A DNA stretch of 64,000 nt from Cheilinus undulatus (taxonomy: Eukaryota > Chordata > Actinopteri > Labriformes > Labridae), in NCBI RefSeq assembly GCF_018320785.1, contig NC_054867.1:23439855-23503854 (forward strand), read 5' to 3'. The position numbers and the translations under genes were made by a program. The notes below the pieces were generated by a model. The model worked only from the letters and a program-made list of their open reading frames with translations, was not told the DNA's origin and ran no database searches. This document shows positions 10,360 through 20,654 of this stretch, piece after piece. The first letter of the stretch is position 1; each line of letters starts with the position of its first letter.

Positions 10360-13300
10360 ATGAGCATCAAAAGAACCAGCATGCCCTTCACCCGCTCCTC
10401 TCCTCAGTACAGTTCTTATAGTGTTATTGGAGGCTCTGGTGGATCTGGCACCCGCATTTCACCTGTTTCTGCACCCTTTCTGCGGTCCAGTGCCCCTTTC
10501 GCCTCTTCTTCCTCAACCCTCAAGCTGAGCAGTGGAATGGGCTCAGGTTTTGGCAGTGCCGGTGCATCTGTGGCAGCTGGCAGCGGTTCCAGTGGTGCAG
10601 GGATCCTGGGCAACGAGAAGGGAGCCATGCAGAACCTGAATGACCGCCTGGCCAACTACCTGGAGACAGTGAGGAACCTGGAGAAGGCCAACAAGGAGCT
10701 GGAGATAAAGATCATGCAGGCGCTGGAGAAGGGGGGTCCAGACATGAGAGACTACAGCAAGTATGAGCCCATCATTGAAGACCTGCGCAGACAGGTAAGC
10801 ATGATGATAAATGAGCAATTAGTGAAATAAAGCTAAGTATGATGCAAATCAGAAAAAAAGACGTTTTAAATGGATAAAAATTATTTTTGGCACCTTTGAT
10901 ATGGGAACAATAAATGCCATCACATGCAGCCATTCTGTTTTAAATGCAGCCGTATTTATGGGATGATTTTATCACTAATAGGGGGTCTGATGTTGAAAGT
11001 TAAGATTGGGGATGATCAAGCAAAAACAGCCTGTCTTTTGTAGGTTATCAGATTTCCTAGAAGAGAATGAAGGGTGTGGCTGCCAAGCTCCAACCCCTCC
11101 CCCATAAAACTTTGTTAGTGCCACAAACTTGCTCTGATGAATCACCACCATGCGGGCGGCATCATGGGAGACAGACAGAAAAAAAACGGACAAAGACATT
11201 CCCAAACAGGCCTGCTTGAAAAAGCAGGCATTCTGTAGTGTAGGCGGCCTGCAATGTGAAACAGATGTGTGGTAATGACACACACATAACGGGTCTCAGA
11301 CAGCCAGCATGTGTGTGTGTGCATACAGTAGATGTGTGTGAGTGGATGGGTTGAATAACAATCAGCTCCAGTTGCAGAGTCAAAAGCCACATTCTTGTGC
11401 AGACCTCTGATCTCCAGTGTCACAAAATGACACATTGATGGCTGCACTTTGTTTTTTTCTCACACAAAGGAACAAGTATCATCTCTTTTTTTCTATGGCA
11501 GAATAGAGGGAATAAATCACAAGTACTCTCACATATGAGAAATCGCTACATGCACACGCAGATACAGGGATGTATACAGAAAAAATACCAGCTGGGTGTG
11601 ACCATAGAGAAGGCAAACTTGAATTATACAGACAGGAAACCCATCATTCCAACAACGCTAAAGCAAACCAGATTTTGCTCTGGCACAGGAACATCCTCTC
11701 TTCCTGTTCTGCTCTTTGTGGTTCCTCTTTTCTCTGATTTTAACTGTGGATTCAAATCTGTTTCAGCTCTGGCGTGTAATCTGACTCTGGGGGTTCTATT
11801 GTTTCATAAGAGGAAATGCTGATTCAAATCATATGTGGGATTATGTTGTTGAGAGAAATATTGACACCTCCATAAACACATGGTTGAAGCAGAACAGTAA
11901 ATTATATGTTTAAGAAAATAGAGAGAAGTGGTTGAAAAATGTCAGCCGATAAACTTATTTAGTCATAACTTCCTTTTTCATTTCAGATCTTCGATAAGAT
12001 CTCCGAGAACGCTCGTTTGGTGCTCCAGATTGACAACGCCCGTCTTGCTGCTGATGACTTCAAAGTAAAGTACGTTGATTTAAGTTTATTCCTGGTGATA
12101 AATGTGATGTTGTGTCTCACGGATAGGTGAAAGATGCACGCCTAAGCTCATTCTTTACATCCTGTACAGACCTGGAAACCCAATTTACATGCACTCTTAT
12201 GTGCTCTGAATAGCATCTATAAGCATGAGACAGAGTTTGTATCTAAAGTACACCCTTCAGACTTTGCTATTTGAAAGGTTTAAAGATCTGGGTAAGTCAG
12301 AGTGGTGGAGTGTCCTTCACACTTTGCATACTCTTGTAGTCTTGTCTGGGAGTTAAGATAACAGAGACCTTGTTGATATTTCTAACTTCACTGATAGTGG
12401 AGGGGATATGACCTACAATACCACAGATATTGTCTGCCCTATGCGATCCCATCTGGATTCAGGAATTTTGTGAAAATATGGACCTCATTCACCAACCATT
12501 TTTAAGACAATTATGACACTCTCCAAATTTTTATCTCTTCTTTGTTCTGAACTAAGAAAATACACTGGAGAGTGCTCTAATGCATGTTAGTGCTGATATA
12601 CAAGGCTGCCCATAAGGGGGATAAAGGAGAGAGTTTTCTCAGGGTCAAGCCCAGAAAGGGAGCTAAATTTAAGCTGAACTTGGGGCCTCCAAACTGGGGA
12701 CCATTAAGGTCAGTAAAATCATGATCCATTGTAAAGTTAAGCTCTGAAATTTGTATTTTATTTTCAAACTAAATTATAACCACTCTTATCAAAGCATAAA
12801 ACTTTTTTTTTTTAATTTATGCTGTAAATAAAACCTTTTGCAAAATATAAAACTTCTTTTCTTGAAATAAAATGACCTTTTTTGATAATGCTAACAATGT
12901 GGATGGGCATAATGAACTTAACCATTTGGAAAGTCATGTCAGACTTCATAGCAGAAGTAACTAGAAAAGCACTTGGAGAGTGCAGACCTCCACCATTAGG
13001 CCTATCTCCCAATAGTAAAGAATCCTTTAAAAAATTCCTGGATCCAGACAGTGATCCGGATCACTCCCAAAATCTAATCAGTCTTCCTTATGCCATTTAT
13101 GACATTTCCTGAAAATTTCATCAAAATCCGTCCATAACTTTTGAGTTATGTTGCTAACAAACCCTGCCGATCACATAACCTCCTTGGCAAAGGTAACAAT
13201 AAAGAAACTAAGAGGATTTCAATGTGAAAAGGATAAGGTTTGCAAAAATCACCAACATTGGGTTCAAAGTGACACACAGAAAAGGTGGTGAAAGGGGCCA

Positions 13301-15934
13301 AAAAGTGGCAGAGGATGTGTTGAAATTGGTAAAAAGTTCAAAAGAGGCAAAAAGGCAAAGGAAAATTTGGTTTAAAGTAGCAAATATGGGCAAAAAATGG
13401 TGAAAAGAGGTTAAAATGTGGTTAAAAAAACAACACAAATGGGTTAAAAGTGGAAAGAATTGTTAGAAAGTAAAAATGAGCATTGCTAAAAAAAAAAAGG
13501 TCAGAAGTGGCAAAAAGATGATAAAGGGGTTAAAAAGGCAAAAAAAAAAGATTAAAAGGGGTTACAAGTGGCAAAAGTGGCAGACACTGGCAAAAAATTT
13601 TGAAAATGTGGTAACAGTCAAAAATGGGCATAAAGGGGTTAAAGGGGTTAAAAGAGGCAAAAAAAAGGCCACAAAGTGAGAATAGGGAGGAAAAAATCTG
13701 TTAAAAGTGGTTAGAAAGTGGCCAAAATTGGTTAGAGTGGCAAGTACAGGCAAAAAACTGCTGTTAAGTGGTTAAATTGTGGTGAAAATGGGTTAAAAAT
13801 TGGTGAAATGGATTGAAAATGACAAAATAGGTTTAAAGAAATTAAAATTAGTGAAAACTGGCAAAAAAGATATCAAAGGGAAAAAGAGCAGAGAAAACCG
13901 GATAAAAAAGGGTTAGAAGAGGCAAATGTGGCAGATATGGGGAAAAATGGATAAATGAGGTCAAAAAGTGGTGACAATGGATCAGAAATTGACCAAAAAA
14001 TGTTTGAAAGTGGCAAAAATGGGTGGAAGGGGTTAAAATGGCTGAAAAGTGGCAAATATGGGCAAAAGTTGGTGAATTGGTTCAAATGGATTAAAAGCAC
14101 AAATAGATCTTTTCAAAATTAAAACCCAATAAAAGCTTGACACACGTTTCAGCTCCAAAGTGAGGTAACTATTAAAAGGATGCCAGCACCTTTTCTACTG
14201 ATCCAACACAAATATTAATATCATTAATAAACTACAACTGGGACGGGCCCATTTATCTCATTTTTCAGGGGCCCAGCAAAATCTGTGGATGGGCTTGCTG
14301 ATATGACAGATAATAGTCAAATAATTCTTGTACTTAACTGCACTCAAATATGCTAGTTTAAAAGATATAATAACATGACATTTTGAGTTATATATTTAGA
14401 ACTTGGATATTGTTCAGTAACTTTTCCAGTAATGCTTTATGATTTGAATATGGTGAACATTTATTTTAATAATGTGATGTTTCATCCTAACTGCTAAATG
14501 TTCATTAAGCACGAACTTTAATTTTAAAAACTCAACATATTACAGACAGATGACACGATAGTCAACTGCATCTGTAACAGATTGTGTATCCTGAAACTCC
14601 TGCAGGTATGACAATGAAATGGCAATCCGGCAGTCTGTGGAGGCCGACATCGCTGGGCTGAAGAAAGTCATCGATGACACCAACATGACCAGGATGAACA
14701 TTGAGAGTGAGATCGAGGCTGTGAAGGAGGAGCTTGCTTTCCTCAAGAGGAACCACGAGAATGTGAGTTCACATCATATTCATATGATGTGTCTTGAATC
14801 AGCAGCTCCAAGCTGACATGTTCTGAATGTGTTTGTTCATTCCTCTCTTTAGGAAGTGATGGAGCTGAGGAATCAGATCTCTCAGTCAGGTGTGCAGGTT
14901 GATGTAGACGCTCCTAAAGGTCAGGACCTATCTCAGATCATGGAGGAAATGAGGGGTAATTATGAGAAGATTGCCATGAAGAACGCAGAGGACCTTAAAC
15001 GATGGCATGAAAATCAGGTATTGTAATACAGAGATGATCACAACAGTTTTTTAGTAGCTTTGTTCTTGGCTAACATGCTGCTGTTGTCTGCCTGTCAGAT
15101 TCAAGACGTACAGGTTCAGGTATCACAGAACACAGAAGCTCTGCAGGGAGCCCAGATGGAGAGGAGCGATTTAACACGGCAGATACAGACCCTGGAAATC
15201 GAACTTGCGTCCCAACAGAGCTTAGTAAGAATGGGTCACCTGTTTTTTCTTTTATCTTTAAAGTTGCAATATATTAATAAAGTCATTTAAAGTTTAATTT
15301 TTGTAATATATTGAAATGCCTCTGACTAATCAGTGGCACTCATTTTTTTAGTCATGCCTTTATATAAAGTAGAAAATATTTTCCAAGCACTGCTTTTGGT
15401 AAAGGTTGTAACTTTTCCATGTTCTCCAAACTTAGACTTTCTTTCCATAAAAACATCACTGGCATACTTTTAATCCTTCCTTTTATATCCTTCATCAGAA
15501 AGCCTCCTTAGAAGACACATTACGCAACACAGAGCTGCGAAATAACATGGAAATGGAGAAGTACAACGCCATCATTTTACGCCTGGAGGAGGAGCTGTCC
15601 AACTTACGTGCAAACATCCAGCAGCAGACGCAGGAATACGAGGCGCTACTCAACATGAAGATGAAACTGGAGGCTGAGATTTCCACATACAAGAGTCTGC
15701 TGGATGGAGGAGACTTCAAGTAAGAGTTAAAAAGAGATGGAGGAGAAAAAAAAGGATGGTGGTAGCAGAGGTGAATACTGAAATCATTTGTTAGCATATT
15801 TTGCATGGTTGAGTATGAATGTTAAGTGAGGCAGAAGTTACATTGAGTGCCATGTGGATGAAAAGTGAACATGTTTAACTTGTGTTTGGGACAGGCTGCA
15901 GGACGCACTCGATGAGCTGGCGGGAGCGAGCTAA
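10360..15934 (+). CDS. krt18: Type I keratin, keratin-18-like (7 coding exons, 408 aa)
   Basis: This is an acidic intermediate-filament protein of simple epithelia, which pairs with a type II keratin such as Krt8 in 10-nm cytoplasmic filaments. Exons are 10360-10794, 11987-12069, 14606-14762, 14853-15017, 15099-15224, 15499-15719 and 15895-15934. All have GT-AG borders and the frame stays open. Exon sizes 83, 157, 165, 126 and 221 nt fit the type I keratin pattern. A Ser/Gly-rich head (residues 1-85) leads to the helix-initiation motif '[20 protein letters not shown]' (92-111). Coiled-coil rod segments follow, ending at the helix-termination motif '[16 protein letters not shown]' to 'LLDGGD' (368-394). 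The tail is only about 14 residues, shorter than in mammalian K18. 'VDVDA' at 241-245 sits where human K18 has its caspase site VEVD-A. The start was chosen because it follows the TATA-like box directly and opens the head; an upstream in-frame ATG (10237) would lie before the predicted mRNA start. Orthology to krt18 and not another simple-epithelial type I keratin rests on sequence and on the eif4b-tns2 neighbourhood. Confidence 0.93.
10795..11986 (+). other. Keratin gene intron 1
   Basis: This 1192-bp intron begins gtaagc and ends tttcag. It has a short TG-rich run near 11310-11340. I saw no coding or structured element in it. Confidence 0.8.
12600..12760. repeat. Dispersed repeat fragment in keratin intron 2
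   Basis: 'ggaccattaaggtcagtaaaatcatgatcc' and following bases resemble 62820-62880 ('ggcccatggaggtcagcaaaatcacagtcc'). This indicates a dispersed family with two diverged copies in the window. It is non-coding and not named. Confidence 0.4.
12960..13196 (+). mobile_element. RTE-like LINE 3' end
   Basis: The stretch 'gatccggatcactcccaaaatctaatcag', then 'aaaatttcatcaaaatccgt', 'cataacttttgagttatgttgctaac' and 'cataacctccttggc' is a familiar fish repeat 3' end that I associate with RTE-type LINEs. No reverse transcriptase remains. It lies in keratin intron 2. Confidence 0.4.
13200..14110. repeat. Degenerate purine-rich repeat in keratin intron 2
   Basis: About 900 bp is built from loosely repeated words such as gtggcaaaa, atgggttaaaa and gtggtgaaaa, with spacing of about 10-25 bp and no fixed period. 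The + strand is almost free of C+T tracts. The reverse-complement words (ttgccactttt, cacccattttt) fill 18150-18430 inside a hAT element. It is non-coding; open frames here are by-products of base composition. Confidence 0.7.
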
Positions 15935-16058
15935 TTTGGAACAAAGGAACAAATGCCACCCCAACAATGAAAGAAGAACAAACCACAATGAAATACTTTG
16001 GGAAAAAATTGATTCATTAATTTAAAGAGGGTGCAGCTGTCTATAGCCAAAAAAAATG

Positions 16059-16064
16059 AATAAA
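16059..16064 (+). terminator. Keratin gene poly(A) signal
   Basis: AATAAA occurs 125 bp after the stop codon. It is followed within 30-50 bp by 'cctgtgcatttattatttttatt', a plausible cleavage and downstream T-rich region. Confidence 0.75.
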
Positions 16065-16084
16065 ACCACTATTTGACCCACAGT

Positions 16085-16974
16085 CATGGCTCCTGTGCAT
16101 TTATTATTTTTATTAAATCAAGTCATGCATAATGTTTTTTCAATAATTTATTTAATTGTTTGCACCAATATACTATCCTCTGACAAAGTCAAAGTTTAAC
16201 TTAAATATATGCATGATTGAATAAACTTTTCTTTAAATTGTTTCTCAAAATAACTACATCACTAAAAGGAATGACTAAAGCATGGTATAATTTTATACAT
16301 GGCTTGAATGATAATGTTTATCGAGGTTTTTTTCTGTTTTCAACATGAAAACCAGTAAGTATGCTACGGACATGGGAAGTATAGGGGTGCTGAGGGTGCT
16401 ACACCGACCCTTAAAATCCAGCACAATTAAAATCATCAACCGACAAGCCTATTGTCTTTTTACAAGAGAAGCCTGGAACATGTTTCTTAAACATTCACAG
16501 TGAAACACTTGACAGTGGAGTTTTCCATTGCTGACAACACACTGAAGGTTTTTAACATAGGCGAATCAAGGACATCTGATCCCAGCTTAACTATATGTTT
16601 ATCTATTATTCTGAGTTTCATTCTATAATTATTCAAACAACTTCTGAGAGGAAGAGGCAGAATAAGTGTGACACTCCAACCAGCGACTATTATAAAAGAC
16701 ATCATTCAACAAGGAAAGAGGCATAGCTTAATTTGTATTTGTGTCATCCGAGGGTCAAAGACCAACAGCCCCCATCCTGATATTCTCCATGATTTTGTTT
16801 TCATCTGCTCTCTTGTTTGACTCTAGTGTTATTGTTGTTCATACACATTTGAGTGGGAGTGATGTTTCAAAAATGAGAGACGACAAGAGGGGTTTGCCTG
16901 CGGACCACCACGGTGAGGCGCCACATCTGTTACAGAAAAAAGGTACATAATTAGTCAGTAAAAGTTTGAAAAGT
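16085..16974. other. Intergenic, no recognised content
   Basis: AT-rich sequence after the keratin poly(A) site. No coding frame or repeat was recognised. Confidence 0.4.
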
Positions 16975-17550
16975 TTATTTTTTCAAGTCAACTTCATTAT
17001 GACGTTCATAAAGTCTACCAGTTGCATTCATGAAATAAACACATTGTAAACATAACAGTCTAAGCAATTTTACACCAACAAAACAGAAAAAGTCTGACGT
17101 GTAATCCAGGATCAAATTATGTATAGACCCGTTTAAGTAGTTGTGTAACTGGGGGCTCACTTTAGCTTTGTTAGCTTTAGCTTTGCTACATAGTTACATC
17201 ACTAAGTAAGACATGAACCAGTGTAGCATTCGCTAAAACTAATGGAGCTAAAGCAAGCCACTGTTGGTGTAACTACTTCTAAAACAGGTCTAGCTTTAGC
17301 AAACATAGCTTAATGTAATGTAGCTAGCTTAATTGGATTTAGCTTTAGCTACAATGATTATGCAGCTACATTTGTTACATAGTTTGCATGGCTAATGTAG
17401 CTTCATTAGCTTTAAATTTAGCTCCCTAGCTAGGTTATCCATATAGCTAACATAGCTTCATTAGCTTTAGCCTTATAGCTACATCAACTTTGTTAGAGTG
17501 TTTTATGGAGGGCTAGCTTTTACTATAAGCAGACTCTTGGCTTTCATGAA
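16975..17550 (+). repeat. AGCTTTAGC-rich dispersed repeat, copy 2
   Basis: It carries the same landmarks, in the same order, as 296-928: 'ccagttgcattcatgaaata' near 17018, 'tatagacccgtttaagtag', a core dense in agctttagcta, and 'gttttatggaggg' near 17500. Non-coding. Confidence 0.6.
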
Positions 17551-17945
17551 TTGTGATTCGTTTTTACAGGTCAGGTTTTGGACATTCAACTTTGGGTTCC
17601 CTAACCCTTACCATAACCGGAACTTTAAGTTTATTTCAATGTTTTTTTGTCTGTTTCAGCCAAAGACTGTAGAAAGAACTGGACAAACCCTGTGTAATGT
17701 CAGCCGTCTGCTTACAATAGGCGTATTCAAACTGCTTTGGAAGCCAACTCACAGGGGCTTCCATATTGAAATCGCAGTCTCAACCAAACTTTGGATCACC
17801 CTAACAGCCTGCCCACTAAGATTGACTTCCTGTCAGCTAGCTAGCTAGCATTCTGGTCGACAGAAATGTAGCTTCTGCCTGCCGAGCTATCTGTTGATCA
17901 AATGAGATGTAGTGAAGTTTTTCCTATACTGTATATAATCTAAAC

Positions 17946-18783
17946 CAGCGGTTTAGCGGGGGGCACCACAGAACTGCAGGGGGGGCGCGGAACCATAAAC
18001 CAGAAAAAAAAGTGATTTGCTTTGCTAACTTCTGCTGTGCATGGTGCAAAATGAATAGACTTACAGTTACTTTAAGACAGTGATACTCAACGTGTGATTT
18101 GTGAATTTTAGTGGCTCTTTGATGTCTTCATTTTATTCCCCCAGAAAACCTTAAAAAAGGGAAACTTTTTTGCCCCTTTATACCTTCTGACACTTTTCAT
18201 CCATTTAAGCTACCTTTTGTCATTAATTACCACTTTATTCCTACCTTATGCGTATTTTTGCCTCTTCTTTTTGCCACTTTTTTCATTTTTTGTCACTTCT
18301 CACCCATTTTTTTTTCACTTTTTATCCCCATTTTTGCCCATTTTCACCCATTTTTTGCTGCTTTTTGACCATATTTGCCATCTTTAACTTATTCTTATTG
18401 CTACTGCTGTTTTGCTAAGCTGTTTTTGCTTCACCACCTAGATTGTGGCTCTTGCAAAGGTATTTTTCAACAGTTTGGCTCTTTGGTTGAGCAGGGTTGA
18501 GTAACATTGATTAAAATAATCAGGTAGTATTGGCAATAAATTAATTAATTACTGAAACCAAATAACTGATTACCTGGTAAAGACGGATGCTTCAGAACAT
18601 TTGCAGACCAAAATATCAAAGATATAAAAATGTTAAAAATATTCAAAATTAGACAGAAATGTTTGAAAATATGGTTCAGTTTTTTTTTTTTTTTTAATCT
18701 GAATCTTTATGTGGGTGGGGGTCCACCGAATGAATAATTTTCTCTTAGGGGAAGTTCACTCTCACACACTTTGAAAACCCCTG
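17946..18783. mobile_element. Non-autonomous hAT transposon with 8-bp target duplication
   Basis: ATCTAAAC occurs at 17938-17945 and again at 18784-18791, immediately outside ends CAGCGGTTT and AAACCCCTG, which are complementary in 8 of 9 positions. An 8-bp duplication plus CAG-starting ends is the hAT signature. The 838-bp interior has no transposase and contains a pyrimidine-rich degenerate repeat (18150-18430). The perfect target duplication argues for a fairly recent insertion. Confidence 0.75.
18150..18430. repeat. Degenerate pyrimidine-rich repeat inside the hAT element
   Basis: Words such as tttgccactttt, tcacccattttt and ttttgccca recur at irregular spacing. They are the reverse complement of the repeat in keratin intron 2 (13200-14110). 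Confidence 0.6.
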
Positions 18784-19089
18784 ATCTAAACTATAATGGT
18801 ACAAAAAAATTCACCCCCCGTACAGTGAGAGCACATGAAGACATTAGCTAATGAGACATTTTGTTTTTTGTTTTTTTTTTGTTTTTTTTTTAACCAGGCT
18901 GTAAACCAGTTTATTTCCAGCGTAAAACCCAGGTGTTCAGATGGGACTTCCAGTGTTCCTGCAGCCAGCCTCAAGTGGACACTCACTGTACTGCAATTTT
19001 TTTGAGGCAGACGAGATACAGCTGCATTGTTTTTTGACAGATTTACCCACAGTGGAGAAATATCATGGTTTCTAAATGTCTGATGAAAG

Positions 19090-19265
19090 CTAAATTATTT
19101 TTTTTAGTCTACTTTTAGTCAACTTGACGAAAACTAAACTTACTTTTTGTCAGTTTTAGTCATCACAGATCTATTTTTGATCAGTCTTAGTTGAGTCTTT
19201 CTCATAGAAAAAGCAAACAAACAAACATCTTTAATCACGGTTTTAGTCGATGAAATTAACACTGT
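19090..19265. repeat. 'ttttagtc' dispersed repeat, copy 1
   Basis: This stretch is rich in ttttagtc, aaaactaaa and 'cagttttagtcatcacagatct'. Related stretches lie at 42425-42545 and 45065-45235. It is a common kind of fish interspersed repeat, non-coding. Confidence 0.45.
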
Positions 19266-20034
19266 TAGAAGGACTGGTGCTTGCAGTTGAATTCCTCGTT
19301 GTACAGTAACTAAGCAACATAAAAATGTCCCTCTCCATGTTTGTTCCCTTTATAAGTGTGTCTTGTGATAAAAAAAAAATGTTAACATCAATTCAGTAGC
19401 CTTAGCAACCAGGGCAATAATTATAAACCACGGATTTGGCAAATGACTATCTTAAGATGGGTGTGTAGTGATGAATAAAGAGTGATTATTCATAGCCCAA
19501 CCAAGTAATGATGGGGGAAACAGATAGGAGCCATGTTTGTGATAAATGATGAGGGACAATACAAAACATGAAGACTAAATAAGGGTTAAAGCAAATCACA
19601 TGGAGCTGGGTGCACTGTAAGCCTGGATGAGTTGAATTTACTTTAAAAATTTGAGGAAACTGGTTGCCCTAAAAAATTTAAGTAATGTATAATTAAAAAC
19701 TTGCGTGAATTTAACTTAAGTTCTTAAGCACAACAAACTAGATGCCAAGTTGATTTAATTTAAAATCTCTTGCAAAGTCAAATGCTTTGCATAATTATTA
19801 AACTTAATATTTTAAGTCCATTGCACTAAATTATAAGTTGATTTAATTGAAAATAATTTGGAAAATTAAATTAAGTCAACTTAGTATTTTCAAAATGTGT
19901 ATACTGTTAATGGCTGTTAGTGACCCACTGAACCAGTAGTTGATATTGATGTCAGTGTGCCAATCCAACATTCATTGACATTAATAACATTAACATCACC
20001 GCCTGTTTAAAGGAGATTACAGCTTCACTCATGG

Positions 20035-20130
20035 TGCATTTTATTTATTTATTTCATTTAACCTTTATTTAACCAGGAGAAAGCCTCTTTAAGATTAAAA
20101 ATCTCTTTTTCAAAAGTGTTCTGGCCAAGA
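20035..20130. repeat. Common fish repeat, LINE-tail type
   Basis: 'tttaacctttatttaaccagga' followed by 'aagattaaaaatctctttt' and 'tggccaagacagcagca' is a word order I know from widespread fish interspersed repeats. It probably derives from a LINE 3' region. It is nested in 19613-20654. Confidence 0.4.
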
Positions 20131-20206
20131 CAGCAGCAGCAAAAAGAGTGCATAAAGGTCTAGTACCTAACTGCATTCTGGGAAAACTGCAGATTTTACA
20201 GTGCAA

Positions 20207-20410
20207 GATGCTTGGAACCAAGTAAGGAGAAACCAGTCTTCTTAGTTTCTGTCTTAGAAGTTTGAACAAGGAAATTGCATAATTTTGCAGTCTTGCACTG
20301 TTGTCATAGTGGAAGATGCTTGATGCTTGGAACCAAGTAAGGAGAAACCGGTCTTCTTAGTTTCTGTCTTAAATGCTTGAACAAGGAAATTGCACAATTT
20401 TGTTCAAACA
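20207..20410. repeat. Two-unit tandem duplication, 115-bp period
   Basis: 'gatgcttggaaccaagtaag' and the 60 or so bases after it (gagaaacc, gtcttcttagtttctgtctta, gaacaaggaaattgca) occur at 20208 and again 115 bp later, with few mismatches. Confidence 0.75.
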
Positions 20411-20654
20411 AGCCAAGACAAGTATGAATTCAAACAGCTAATCAGAATTGAAGGTTTTGATATTATAAGTAAACCCGAAGTTTAAATTAAAAAACAGAAA
20501 TTTTAAGTTTATTAAACTCAAAACAACAAGTACACTCTACAGTCACATTATAATAGTGGAATACACCAAAATGACTTAATGAATAAAAAATTAGTTTTTT
20601 AAAGTAATATTTACTTAAATTATTTGATCACAAACAACTTTCGGGGTAACAGTG

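Larger units (their letters stand above)
19613..20654. mobile_element. CACTG-ended element, possibly EnSpm/CACTA-like
   Basis: The left end CACTGTAAGCCTGGATGAGTTG and the complement of the right end (cactgttaccccgaaagttg) share CACTGT and AGTTG with gaps. The AT-rich interior has no transposase. CACTG ends fit fish EnSpm elements, but I could not find a clean 2-3 bp target duplication, so the class is tentative. A LINE-like tail and a tandem duplication lie inside. Confidence 0.35.

Noticed and set aside
13476-13679. Lys-rich 67-codon frame
   Set aside because: By-product of the purine-rich degenerate repeat; the translation is low complexity.
296-17550. CRISPR array or phage-type system
   Set aside because: Repeats are dispersed and diverged in a spliced vertebrate genome; there are no regular spacers and no cas genes.
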